Shown: positions 13,901-25,752, counted from the stretch's first letter. The stretch: DNA of 38,291 nt from Setaria digitata (GCA_003640385.1 RCAB01000560.1:1-38291), one strand, 5' to 3'. Made by a program: numbers and translations. Notes: generated from the sequence alone by a model not told the origin.

Positions 13901-15821
13901 TTGATAAAATTCGTATTTAGAGTAAAAGAAAAATGATTAGTTAATTCATACAACTTACACGTTTTGTAGAAATCAAACAATAGTAAATATTATTTAATTA
14001 AACGCTAATTAATGAAGCAACTCATTGAAATTTTTTTTTTTTTTTTTTGTAGACATTGGGTAGTATGAATTTGAATATAAAAGGAGCTAACAATTTTGTA
14101 TTCCCGTTAAATGCAAATCAAATAATTGGAACATAAAATATAGGACTAATTTTTGGTGGTAAAAATTTTTTTTAATAACATCTTAACAATGATTGTTTTG
14201 TTCACATGCAAAAAAGTCTTCAAATTATCACTGATAAGACAAATTATCATGAATCAATCATTTTGCCAATTTACTCTCATAAAAAAAAAAAACATACTCA
14301 CTTTAAGTTTATGAATGCATTAGTAATAACAAATAATGAAGCAATATAAAGCTTGATTACTTTTGTTCAGTTATTAATTCAACCATAACTGTTTGAATTG
14401 AAGTTATTACATTGAAAAAAGTTATTATATAAATAGCAGAATAGTGAGTATGAGAATAAATGAAAAGAGTGTACCTTAACTTGATCTGTTATCTTCCAAC
14501 AAATGATAAAACTGTTCAAACAATTTCAAGTAAATAAGCAGCACTTTTAGAAAGAAAATTAAATTAAATTAGGCAGAAAAATCTTCCGAAATATTTTTGT
14601 TTCAGTAATTTTATACAACAAATGACGCAAATTGAACAGAATTCGAAATAATTTTTTAACAAAAAATAAAAAAAAAAGTACATATTAGGCTGCAAACATT
14701 ATTTAATTTCAAAAACTGAATAATTCGAGAAAAATGAAAATTAGTAAAAATAAATAAATTTGAAACAATTTTTAAACAGGAAATAAAGAAATACATGTAT
14801 ATTAGGGGAGCGAGGGGAAAAAAATCTCCCAAAAAATATTATTTATTTTTCAAAACTCAATAATTTGAAAAAAATAAAAAATTAATTGAAAAATAAAAGG
14901 AAAATAAATATACCTGGCACAGAACAGAAAACATCAAGATAGTTAACAGTATGTGATGTCTGATTACTGTTATGCATCAGTTGACCATTCATTGAACAGT
15001 TTGTTATCATTGGTTTTGGTCTTGAACATGCAGCTTTAAAAAAACAAAAACAAGAAGATAATTTACGGCAATAATAATTTAATTATATAATTACTGCATT
15101 CTAAATTGGCTCGTGACTTTTTTTCTTTTTCATTCCCAAGGAATATTTCAAAATAAAAATGAATGATTTAAATGAATTAATTTATAAATATACATGCAAA
15201 TTATTAATGAGAAATAATTGTTAATTTTACCTTTACGAATAACACCACGTTGTTCCGTAATATTTGTTTGGGCTGATGATGGCGTGTTCACTTCCTGGGA
15301 AGAAAGAGAAAAAAGAATTGATAAATCGAAAATGAAACAAGAAATGAAATTCCGATTTGAAAAATGAATAATAAAGAAATGAAATTACAAGATAATGATA
15401 GCTTATTATTAATTATCACATGTGTATAATTTGTATATATGTATATTGTAAATTTATATACATTTTTTTAAATTCCTCCTTATAATTTTATAGAACAAAT
15501 GGGGAACGAAATCATACAATCTACCCTTCATCCTATAATTTTATCACTTCATTTTTATCATTCGTTTTTCTTCTTTCTTTTTTAATTTCGGATTGATTTC
15601 TTTTAATTAATTTTAAACCTAGAAAATATTTTCCTTATAAGAAATCTTCCGGAAAAATTTCCCAAAAATTAACTCGTATTTTCATTCAAACATTTACGGT
15701 ATCAACGCTTCCGGTGTCTGTAACCATGCCGTGGTGTTGTTGTTGTTGTTGTTGTCGCTGTTGTTGTTGTTGTTGTTGTTGTTGCTGCTGTTGCTGTTGT
15801 TGTTGTTGCTGTTGCTGTTGC

Positions 15822-15852
<31 letters not shown>

Positions 15853-16957
15853 GCTGCTGCTGCTGTTGTTGTTGTTGCTGCTGATGATGATGTTGCAACG
15901 AAGCGGTTGAAGGAATGTGTTGCTGGGAAAGATGTTGCATAAAAACCGGTTGTGGTCGACCGGTAACCATCAGGTATTCTCTTCCGTTAGGTACATGAAT
16001 CTAAATAAACATATACTGATAAGTGACTTAATAATAAACTAAAATTATCAATAAATGAACGAAAATCCGCAAACTTTTTGAATTATCAAAAACTTTCCAA
16101 TATAAATTTAAATTTGTTGACAAGAAAAAATTAATAAATATTACATTAGCTTGTTGCTGATAACACGTAATACGTGTAAGTTCACTAGTTTGTTCACGGA
16201 ACTGTTCGGATGAAGCAACACTGGCAATACTGTACTGCTGCAACTGAAAAAAAAAAACAAACAAACAAATAAACAAACTTGCTTTCAGCAAATCTTTCCG
16301 AAGGATTTTACTAAAAATTAACTTACATAAATCACCACACAATATTGTTAGAGATATATATGACGTAAAACATAAATGTGACGTGTGCAACGACGTAAAA
16401 CATGTACACGACGTATTCAATGACATAAAATATAAATACGACGTGTAGGACAACGTGAACTTTTATTTTTGTAAAATGGATAAGAAAAATATGATGAATC
16501 CGGAAAAAAAAAGAGTGAAGAAGTTATATTTAAAAAAAATTTCCTTAAAAATAATTATGTTTAAATTATTAAAAAAAAAAAAAACATGAGAAGTGTTTAT
16601 TTTTTTTTAAATACATTCTATGCTGCATAATTATTTAAAGAAGAAAATTTAACAAATAAATATGCAAATTATTTTTTAATTTTCATAATGTATAATGATT
16701 TTGTAGTGAAAAAAAAAAAAAAAAAAGAAAATAAATGAATGCTTAAATTAAAATATTTAAAAGTAAAATTTTTTCAGAAGCTAATCAATTTTATAAAATT
16801 CCAAAAATCAAATTACCTGTTCGGTTTGTTGATAAGGATTTGTATTGTAAGCAAATGCATAGGCTGGTGATGGAAAGCCAAGATGCTGTTGCTGTAGCAA
16901 AGTTTGTTGCTGATCATTGGAAATTTGTTCCGCTGAGATACCTTCAAGTTGAAGGCT
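10968..16957 (-). CDS. AP-2 family transcription factor (TFAP2/APTF-like), 5' end incomplete
   Basis: Sequence-specific nuclear transcription factor of the AP-2 family, which binds GCCN3GGC as a dimer. Nine exons read in order on the minus strand: 16957-16817, 16243-16145, 16000-15698, 15294-15231, 15033-14914, 13643-13526, 12968-12850, 12407-12142 and 11063-10968 (stop TAA). All introns are GT-AG, phases agree throughout, and the joined frame is 441 codons plus stop. Residues 1-235 are Gln-rich, with Q42 at 120-161 and Q6 at 163-168. The AP-2 domain starts near residue 236 with [15 protein letters not shown]. It continues through [18 protein letters not shown], the basic [58 protein letters not shown] and THGFGSPAV. 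The C-terminus is shorter than in vertebrate TFAP2. The first exon is not certain: the first readable one begins in phase 0 without an ATG. No PPxY motif is seen in the N-terminal half. Family assignment is very sure; the exact paralogue is not. Confidence 0.95.
15737..15883 (-). repeat. Polyglutamine-coding CAA/CAG tract inside the AP-2 gene
   Basis: Within the third readable AP-2 exon, 42 consecutive Gln codons (15883-15758) are followed by one Arg (CGA, 15757-15755) and six more Gln (15754-15737), flanked by HHH and HH. The codons are mostly CAA with scattered CAG, so the DNA is an impure trinucleotide repeat. It lies in the activation half of the protein, well before the DNA-binding domain. 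Length is likely to vary between individuals and to be error-prone in assembly. Confidence 0.95.
16361..16456. repeat. Three 30-bp repeats with CRE-like TGACGT in an AP-2 intron
   Basis: Units start at 16362, 16392 and 16422 with exact 30-bp spacing. Each has GACRTAAAA near its start and an ACGTGT or ACGTAT element about 18 bp on. Repeated TGACGT and ACGT cores resemble CREB/ATF or bHLH half-sites. They lie in the first readable AP-2 intron, between the exons at 16243 and 16817. Confidence 0.75.
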
Positions 16958-16958
16958 C

Positions 16959-16997
<39 letters not shown>

Positions 16998-18285
16998 AGG
17001 AAAAAATTTGTAATATTTCAATGACTTTCTTCTTTTTTTTTTTTTTTTTTTAATAAATATTTCGATTAGCAATTTCATTTCATTTTGAAAAAAAAAATTT
17101 TTCGATTTTATAATACATATATAATTACGAAATAAAACTTTTTCACTTTCTCTTCCAGCAATTTTAAAGCTAAAAATTAAAAAACACTTCTTTTTTTTCC
17201 AATTTCAAATTCAAAAATAAAGCGAATTTAATTTTTTTTTCAATACTGAAATTTTTCTAATAGAATTGAGTATTAAGATTTCGAATTTCATAAATTAAAT
17301 ATAATTATACTTAATTTAAAGGAACAAAAAAAAATTAAAGGCAAATTCTTTTGCCACCTCTCCCTCCTCTCTCAACCACATTTCTATTTTTTATCCTTAC
17401 CTTTTTTTGATGGTTCTTTTCCTCATCTCTTCTCTCTCTCTCTCTCCTTCCCTTTCCGTCTTCCTTCTTCTTTCACTCACCTTCCTGCCATTTTCTACAC
17501 CTTTGCTCAAACTATATTCCCCATTCTCTCATCTCCTACCATCTCTCACATTTGTGTCCTCTTCTCTAACTGAACAACTTTCTCTACATTTCTTTGTCTT
17601 CCAACTTTTCAGTTTAATAAAACGAACTGAGGAGAGAGCGCTGGAAAAATGGAGAGTTTTAATTTCTTTTTCTTTTAAAAGGTTAACAATTAATTTAATT
17701 TAATTGTCATTAATTGATTTCACTTGATAGAAACGAAAGGTTTTGTTCCTTTTCTGATCAAACTGATTGAGAAAAGAAGAAAAAAAGAAGGAAGAAAGAA
17801 AGAGCGAAATAGAGCAAAAAAATGAAAATGGAAAAAAGAAGAGGTCAGGAAAAGAAAAAAAAAGATCCTACTGAATAATACTTCTTTCTTTCCTTCTTCT
17901 CCCTCTCTCCCTTTCTCTTTCTCTTCTTCCTTCTTGTTCAATTTTAATAATTAAAAAGACAATTAACTCATCTACCAAAATTAACCAAAGTGGTGAAAGA
18001 AGGAAGAAATCATTAAAAGAGTTTGAAATCTCTTTCGTTTGCAAAACATTTCATTGCAGTAACAGTGGAAAAGTCTTTTTAACAATTCTTCTAATTAAAA
18101 TTTTACAAACAGGAATTTTAATTAACAAATTAATGAAGAAATTTCAAGCTTTCATGAAATACCAGCCATAAATTCCTGCCATATCATTTTGTTTACAATT
18201 AATCATTTCTTAGAACTAAATTTTATCTAACTAGTTTGTTATCATCATAAATGCAATAATGAAATAATGAAAAAAGAAAATGAAG

Positions 18286-18443
18286 AATCACTTTCCGGTT
18301 TGCTAAAATGATGCAGAAATAATTTTCCTGTTTTTTAAAAGATGCATAAATCACTTTCAAGTTTCCTAGGATGAAACAGAAATTACTTTTTCCGGTTTCC
18401 TGAAATGATGTGCATTTCCTTTTCCGGTTCCTCAAAATAATCC
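18286..18443. repeat. Five degenerate ~32-bp repeats upstream of AP-2
   Basis: Copies of a unit like ATCACTTTCCGGTTTGCTAA followed by AATGATGCAGAA occur five times over about 158 bp, with period near 32 bp. TTTCCGG is retained in three of them. The array sits in the presumed first intron of AP-2. No coding value is seen. Confidence 0.7.
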
Positions 18444-19383
18444 GGCTAAATGAAATACAGGATTGAAATTATGAAATGAACAAGGCTAGCTTTTTCTTTT
18501 TTAGTTCGATAGTCTAAGAAACAATTTCAGACAATTTCTTTATCATTTTTATTTTTTTTTAAATTTTCCATTCCATTAAATATTTCAATTTTAACTGAAT
18601 TTTTGTTTGGTTATTAAAAGTGATAGTGTAAGACTGAAGTCGGTAAACATCCAGAATTAGTATCTATCTGATTATTATTTTTTTTCTTTTTTAAAATTTC
18701 TTTTTGGCTAGATTTTTCGTTTGTTTGTTTTTTTTTTCTTCATTTTAACTTCAATCGCATTTTGCTTCTAATCACTATGCACAATCTAAGCTATCTTGAA
18801 TTATTACCATAATTTACAGTAGCACACCAATAATCACTGAAAATATTTATTTTTAATTGGCGAAATTCAGAAGAAAAAAAACGATTGATAAAACTTAAAA
18901 CAATCAATATAGATTTTATGATAATTAAAAAATCATTAACGATAAAAGCTAAGTTAGATGAAGCGAAAAAAGATGAAATATATTACGTATTTTACAACAA
19001 CTATTGCGACACAAATATAGTTTTATCTTACCTTTTTTATAAAGGTTAAATTACTGAATAAAAAGCAGGAGCATAGCCAATAATGAATCGAAATAAACTA
19101 GGAAGAACTTAAAAGGAAAAAAGTGGAACTTATTAATTGGGAGGAAAAATTTTTTGTTTTTTAAAAATATGCTAGTTAAATTTGCAAGATTTCCAAATTT
19201 TTAATCAGTTTAAAAGTTCAATTCAATTTAAATAATGCAAAACGATTAATGTAGTAGTGCTGAATTGTTCGAAAAATAACAATACCATCTAAGCCGTCAT
19301 TTGCTGGTTAAAAAAAAAATAATTAAAAAAAATTTTTTTTTTAAAGAAGAACGAGAAAGGGGAAAGAGGAAAATGATAAACGA

Positions 19384-19384
19384 A

Positions 19385-19416
<32 letters not shown>

Positions 19417-19425
19417 AGGGAGAAA
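19384..19425. repeat. (GA)n / GAGGGA microsatellite
   Basis: GA run followed by GAGGGA units, just downstream (in transcription direction) of the candidate AP-2 first exon. Confidence 0.9.
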
Positions 19426-19469
19426 AAGAAGGAAAAGTTTGAACATATTTAGTTTAATGCATGACTCAC

Positions 19470-19475
19470 TTGCAT
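19470..19475 (-). other. Candidate minimal AP-2 start exon (ATG CAA then GTGAGT)
   Basis: On the minus strand an ATG followed by one CAA codon abuts a consensus-like donor GTGAGT. Phase is 0, so splicing to 16957 would give a protein starting MQSLQLEG. The ATG lies 43 bp and 91 bp downstream of the two GCCTGAGGC elements at 19518 and 19566, as expected for a promoter-proximal first exon. A possible trans-splice acceptor (GGTAACAG) sits about 20 bp upstream. It is an alternative to, or an isoform alongside, the candidate exon at 19635-19708. Confidence 0.25.
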
Positions 19476-19515
19476 TACGTTCCGTTTCACGTTTACGGCT
19501 GTTACCAGTAATTTG

Positions 19516-19585
19516 TTGCCTGAGGCCAGAAATAATCCTTCCGGAAAACTTTTTTTTTTTTTTTTGCCTGAGGCCAGAAATGATC
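19516..19585. promoter_or_regulatory. Pair of consensus AP-2 binding sites (GCCTGAGGC) in direct repeats
   Basis: Two 22-bp direct repeats (19516-19537 and 19564-19585, one mismatch) each carry GCCTGAGGC, at 19518-19526 and 19566-19574, spaced 48 bp apart. GCCN3GGC is the established AP-2 family site. Between them lies a palindromic TTCCGGAA, which is ETS-like. The pair sits on the 5' side of the AP-2 gene beside both candidate first exons. In DNA this poor in G and C such elements are rare. Autoregulation is inference. Confidence 0.45.
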
Positions 19586-19634
19586 GTCCAGATATGAATG
19601 TAATGTAACTTGCTTTGCCTTAGGTGTTACTTAC

Positions 19635-19708
19635 TGTTAATGATAAGAATAAGTGATAACCTTCGGAATAGGATAGATTGATATTCTTTGCAAAATCGTC
19701 AGCAAAGC
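19635..19708 (-). other. Candidate upstream exon of the AP-2 gene
   Basis: A 74-nt minus-strand stretch preceded by a pyrimidine-rich acceptor ending TTGCTACAG and followed by a perfect donor GTAAGT. It is open in the frame reading FADDFAKNINLSYSEG, and it ends in phase 0, which fits the phase-0 start of the AP-2 exon at 16957. Its 5' phase needs one base from an earlier exon, or translation could begin at an in-frame ATG further 5' in the same open frame (reading MSIIVIIATG). The intron to 16957 would be about 2.7 kb. Support is splice signals, openness and phase only; the residues are not recognisable as AP-2 because the N-terminus of this family is not conserved. Confidence 0.3.
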
Positions 19709-20589
19709 CTGTAGCAATAATAACAATAATACTCATCGTAAATTTTGTTTTTATTATTACATTTAATAAAATAAAAATGAAAAAATTAAAATCAAAAATG
19801 ATGACCAAAACGAAAAAAAATATAACATAATTTATGAAAACAATATACAGCGGCATTTTTTTCCAGTCAATTTCAAATCGGAAATAGATTTAGCAATTTA
19901 TTTTATTTTGCAAAAGTAAAAAAATATTTTCCTTACTTTCTTCCTTTTTTTTTTGTTTCATTTCGTTAAAAAAATTTTACACTTAATTACATTAGTTGAA
20001 CAAAAAAAAAAGGAAAGAAAGAAGGCAAAAATAAATGTTAACCTTTCAATTTCATTGTTTTTTTTTTCGTCTCATTTCTTTTTCAGTTTTCAAATTTAAA
20101 CATTAATGTGAAATGCATATAAATGTAGATATTTTTTAAATGAAAATTAAAATCTTCAGCTATATTAATATTTTTCATATTTGGACAAAAAAAAAAAAAA
20201 GAAAAAAAATGAAAAACTTTTAGGCTATATTGAGAATTGCTAATGTATATTGATCTTCTTAAAAATATACATCTAGCATCACCTTCAGCTTTGCTAATTA
20301 CATTCTCGGACTATGCTATCATTCATTTTGATCCTTTCATATCTATTTGTTCGAGTAAATTTTTCATTAATTTAAAAAAAAAATCATTTTATACATTAAT
20401 TAATAGTATCATTCAGTTAAATAGTTTAATTACAAAAATTATTTGTTACAATTAAATCATTTTACATTCCTTTTTCATCATGTTATTCTTCTCACCTTTC
20501 CTCTTTCCGATAACAAAATAGCTTATCCCAAAATTGATACAGTCCATCATCTAATGACCCGAGGCAAAGTAGCCCATAAATAATAGGCA

Positions 20590-20654
20590 TGTATATATAA
20601 TATATATATATATGTGTGTGTGTGTGTCTGTGTGTCTGTGTGAGTGCCTGTCTG
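20590..20654. repeat. Compound (TA)n(TG)n microsatellite
   Basis: TA run passing into TG with TCTG interruptions. It generates a spurious Cys/Val-rich frame. Confidence 0.9.
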
Positions 20655-21464
20655 TTATATTAAAAGAGGTACACCATATCAAAATGTTGGATTCAGTCCT
20701 ACGGAAAAACGCTTCATTTAACCTTCTATTCCTATTTTCTGAAACAAAAATGAAGAAAAATATGCCGTTGGCGCTTTTGCGAAAATCCGAAACTTTCCGC
20801 TTCAAACCATCCATAAACCACAAAAATGATGTAACTAAAGAAACCCGCGGGGGAATGGGTGGGAATAAACGGAACAATGGTAATATTTAATTGGATACCT
20901 TACAGGTAGACATTCAATACAAACCCATTTTGCTACTACAACTACTACGGCAAACTGCAAAATTGCTCATTTTGGATGAGATTGGAGGATATCAACGAAT
21001 GAATTTTATCGAATAAAATCTTCAGACGTTGAAAGAAAGGGTTTTTGATGAAACAACGGTGAAAAACCTAGAAAGATAGGTTGAACAGGTAACAAAAGAA
21101 GGGAGTCAGAGAGAGAGAGAGAGGGAGAGAGAGAGAGAGGGGTGGAGAAAAAATACAGGAAAAGTAGTGGAAAGACGAGGAATTCGGGAGAGGAAGAATG
21201 AAATGAGATGAGAGAATATGGTATAGAGCGGGGAAGTAGAAGAGGGAGGTTGATAGTGAATGAAAACGGGAAGATGTTGAAGATCGTAGAAAGCTGAAAT
21301 TTGGGAAAAGAGAAGTTCCTCTGAACTAAAACTTCATCAGCATCATTTAAGGAGCGCAAAATTGACGACTGCACAAAAAAGGAGTCCACCACCGCCCATT
21401 CTCTCAATCATATCTTCTCTTCTGTGTGCCTTTTTAGTGAAAAATTTTTAAAACCCTTTACATA

Positions 21465-21600
21465 ATATCATCATCATCATCATTATTGATATTGATATTG
21501 TTATTAGTATTATCATTATTACTATTATCTATTATTATTATTTATTATTATTATTGTTATTGTTATTATTATTATTACTATTATTATTAATTATCATTTC
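21465..21600. repeat. (TCA)n / (TTA)n microsatellite
   Basis: TCA units pass into TTA, TTG and TTAC units. The Asn-rich frame on minus is a by-product. Confidence 0.85.
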
Positions 21601-24600
21601 TAGTTTTTTGCCATTTTTGTTGGGTGCATTCATTTTGTCAGTGAATAAATGTGTAAACGAAACGAAACGAAATGAAAGGAAATGAAATGAAATGAATGAG
21701 CACTGGATGGAAAGAAAAAAAAAAAAAAACAAGGAATGAAATATTAAATATTAAAATAATTTGTTTCTAAAACTAATCTCTTTTTTTCTTTTTGCTCAAA
21801 TATCATTTACAGCTGAAATATTCATAATTATTTTAAATGAAATAAAAAGTAAAAAAAGAAAAAGACAGCTCTTTTTTACATGCATAATATTTATTAACGA
21901 GCTATATTTTTTTCCTCTTTTAAATCAAAAAAAAAAAAAAAATGAATTAAAAGGAAATAAAAAAATAGAAATGAAGAAGAAATAAAAAAAATAATTATTA
22001 TTATTAATTTTTTTTCTATTCCTTTGATTACATGTTTGTTAAATTATTCTTATCATCTATCACTACTTCTTACTACGAAACTTTTCTTATACATCGACAT
22101 GCCAACAAATACACACCCATGATCAATGCACACGCACATTTCAAGAATGTGCGTGCAATCTGTGTACACGTACGTACGTCTATGTGCATTACCTACGTAT
22201 ATGGAGGAGGGTGCATGCGTGCTACGTGTGCGCACACGCACACTTGTCTGCGTGTACGTGTGTGTAGATGTTCATGCCTGAGAATGAAACTATTGATATT
22301 CCAAGCGGTAATCAATCGGTTATATCTCAAAAGTATAAATAATCATAACAGTTCTTTACATAAGAGACAAATGAAAAATATAAATTGTCCAATTTCCACT
22401 CCTTTACTGCATTTATTCATTCTTTAATTCATTCAGTCATTCGATCATTCAATCGTTCCATTCATTCATGCATTCATTCACGTCATTTAATCGTTTCCAC
22501 TGTGACAACGATCAGTAGTAGTTTATCGAATCACTACCAGTGTAGCACATATAATTTATTATTTGTCGTTGCCGTTATCACTATCGTTATCGTTGTCGTT
22601 CTCACTATCATTCACTATTGCTGTTATTTTTGGTACTGCTATTATTATCGTTATTGTTATTGTTGTCCATTTTATTTTATCAAATATGGTCATCTTATTT
22701 CATTTTGTCCGGGAAGGATGTAAAATTTGCGATAAGAAAAGGATAAATTATTATTGTTTTGGAGAAAACTTGTTTGTCTAGCCAGCTGTTGCATTTTATT
22801 GAAAGTAGCAATTCTTATCGCAAGCAATTTTATTTCTTCCTGATGATAATAGTAACTAACAGCTAATATTAATAATAAAAATAATAATAATAACAAAATA
22901 ATAATAATAATAATGATAATAATAATAGCAGTAGCAATAGCAATAAATAATAATTGGTAAACAATAAATAAGAAGCAATATAGAAGAAATGATAAATATT
23001 AAGAAAAAAACGATTTTTTTTTTTTCTCATAAAAAATTGCATGTAGCGAAAATTATTTGTCTGCACTTTAAAAAAATTCTTATCATTGATCTAAATATGT
23101 AAATAATTTTGACAAAAAATGATTATCAAATATGTTATCTCTATAAAATATGCGATAATTACTTCATGTTGTGTTTTTTCTCTTTTTTTTTTTTTTTTTT
23201 TGCTACTTTTGGAATGTAAATTTTAGCAAAACTAACAAATTATTATTTCCGATGATTGCATTCAAAGAGAAAAAATGAAATAAATTTTGCTATTTATTTT
23301 TTTCGCATAAAAATCTAAAATTTTTAAAAAATCAAGCCAGTGCTGAAATGAAATTTTGAATTTAAAAACAAAGAAAAAAAAAGGGAATTAGTTGATAGAA
23401 AAAAAGTGACTACAAAATAAAAAAATGATTTTAATAATTTTCTACCTAGCAGTAATGTGCATAATTACGTTTGATTTAATTACAGTGGAAATTAATTGTC
23501 ATGATTTCATCTCCATTGCATTATGCTTGTTTGAGAGTGTTTCAGAAGTAAGACAAAAACAAAAACAAAGGTAAAAAAAAAAAGAAAACAAATAAACATT
23601 CTAATGAGCAATATAACCAGTTCGATGAATTAGAAGAAAAAAATGAACCAAAAATAACAGAATGATCTTAAAAGCAAATCCCAAATTAGTCTCTTAGTTG
23701 TCGAAAAGAAAAAATAAATAAGTAATAATGAAATGAAGAAAAAAAAAAGAATTAAAGAGATTGGGAGAGAAAGGGGAATAAAAGGATAAAACACAAACTT
23801 CATTATTTAATTCATTTCAAATTAAACTGCAAAATTGAAATCTGTAAATTGATAATTGGAACATTTGCTTTTTATCTATGATTACATATCATGGAAAACT
23901 ATCTATCCTGAGGTATTTTTTTATTATTTTTATGATAAAATACAATTTTGTGAAAATTTATTTAAAAATTTTCTTCTCAATTTTTTGGTCAAAGTAAAGC
24001 ATCATCATTTTAACTGTTTCAAATCCGGTTTTATTGCATGAAAAATAAAAAAAAAAATGACAAACCTAATTCATTCATCCATTCCGAAGGATGTTAATAA
24101 CTTGTTCACATTTCTTCCTGTTTTTTCCACTCTTTTTCTCCCTTCCATTTTATTTTATTCTGAAAAAAAAAAAATTCTTGTATTTTTTTAACGTCATATT
24201 TTAAATTTCCTAACCTTATTTTTAGTTGATGATATATAAAATATTAATAAAAACAGAAACAATGACAGTGATAATTTCAAGAATTAATCATTCAATTCAA
24301 ACAAAAAAAAAAAAGGAAAAAAAACGGATAAAATACCACTAAAAATTGTTAATTTTAATTCATTCAACTAAATTTGCTAGTCAATTTACAAGTTTTCTCT
24401 AATACAATTCAGTTCGATTCCGTTTCAACTCATTTCCGATCAGATCTTCAATTGAGGTCAGTTAATTTCATTTGTTCATGGAAAATTCGCTCATCTTTTA
24501 GTTTAACTCTGTTTAATTTAATTTAATTATACATAGCAAATTAGCTCCCTTTATTTTAATTCTATTTAATTTAATTAAACTCCGTTAGAATCAGTTCATC

Positions 24601-24702
24601 TCATTTATTCGCAACAAACAAATTTATTTCGAACTGGATCACGAAATGAAAATTTATGAATCGACAATTATATTACTTTTTTAACAAGAATTTACAATTC
24701 CA

Positions 24703-24957
24703 TTGTATAAAACAAAAATTTTTTGCAAAAAATACTTCTCCATTTGTCCTAATAATCTTTTTTTCCTTGCCGCAATTTATACTAACATTTCAAAGGGAAT
24801 TACTCCAGATAATTTATATGTATGCCATATTTCGAAACGCATTCAACAATGCGAAAACTTTAAAAGCGAATTTGATCACGATGACACAGATGCGTCCACT
24901 TCGTACTTCTCAAACAGGCCCACCATGCAATTCTTCATTCATTCCTCATACACTTGA
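24703..24957 (+). other. Weak candidate ORF in the intergenic region
   Basis: An 84-codon open frame whose second half has balanced composition (GITPDNLYVCHISKRIQQ, EFDHDDTDAST). A possible acceptor, ATTTCAAAG, lies just before GGAATTACTCC. A second frame is open over the same bases, which weakens the case. No family is recognised, and no partner exons were found. Reported as a low-confidence lead. Confidence 0.15.
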
Positions 24958-25752
24958 AATGAATCATTTCTCTCTAGTGTAAAATTTGAAATTGTTTAAA
25001 TAGCTCTCTTAAGAGAAGTGAAATCTAGAAATATTTTGAGTTAGAAGTGATGAAGGAGTATTAAAATTCAAAATTTCAGTGGAAACAAAAATTTGTCGAG
25101 GTTTTAATTGATAAAATACAAGAAAAAGACTGTGAAAATTATCGAAAGCTTACGTTCAGAGATAATATAAGATGATAAGAGCCGAAGATTTCGGAAAAAC
25201 AGCAGAAGGGGAAGAAAAATAATTAAGAGAAGCAAGGAAAAGAGATGAAAAGTAAGAAAAATAACGTAAAATAAACAGGAAAAGAATGTTAGAACATACC
25301 ATCAATAGTGATAATTTCATTTTTTGCACTTATCTCACATTTATACTCTCAAAAAAAAAAAAAATAAAAATAAAAAATAAAAACGAAAAAAGCTTTAAAA
25401 ACAAAAGAATGAGTAATTAGTTTATTAAATTATAGAGAAAGATAATTAACCTATTGAGTCATCGATGTTCAAAGTAACATTTTAATTTGCCAAATTCTAA
25501 AATTATTTTCCAAAAAATTGATGGCAAATGCTACTAATTTCGTTTGCTGAAAAAAATTTTAATTTCCTGTGAATTTAATCATTTCGTCATTACAGCTGCT
25601 ATTACAGAAGTGAAAATATTGAAGCAGAAAATTTGCAGTCAAGTTCTAAATTTTTGCCGATTTTTCAATAAAACGTTAAATTCCATAATCAACCACTTTA
25701 ATCTTGTTTTCGAAATATTTGGCAATTTAAGATGAGAAAAGAAAGAAAAGTG

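Larger units (their letters stand above)
17000..19460. other. Probable 5' intron of AP-2: pyrimidine and purine tracts
   Basis: Holds a long C/T tract (17360-17600), a mixed purine tract (17760-17920) and the ~32-bp repeats at 18286-18443. A (GA)n run lies at 19384-19425. One further minus-strand stretch near 19030-19100 is flanked by CCTAG and GTAAGA and ends in phase 0, but it is hydrophobic and lacks a start. No convincing exon. Confidence 0.5.

Noticed and set aside
16028..16453. Minus-strand 141-codon frame starting MSYTSYLYF
   Set aside because: Only 16243-16145 is coding (AP-2 exon); the rest is the 30-bp intron repeat and intron sequence.
17407..17941. Ser/Leu- and Lys/Glu-rich open frames
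   Set aside because: They come from long pyrimidine and purine tracts that remove stop codons; no splice or domain support.
20551..20890. Overlapping frames on both strands at 20.6-20.9 kb
   Set aside because: They begin in the TA/TG microsatellite; no homologue recognised and both strands are open.
21006..21407. Minus-strand 133-codon frame starting MREWAVVDSF
   Set aside because: Half of it is a GA-tract translation (Ser/Leu/Pro); the first 45 residues are less biased but have no family or splice support, so the region is only mentioned as an island.
22032..22427. Plus frame with His/Cys/Arg-rich stretch
   Set aside because: Runs through a GT/CA-rich low-complexity segment (22120-22270); composition explains the open frame.
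24408..24425. tRNA B-box-like AGTTCGATTCCG
   Set aside because: No A box or acceptor stem at the proper distance upstream.
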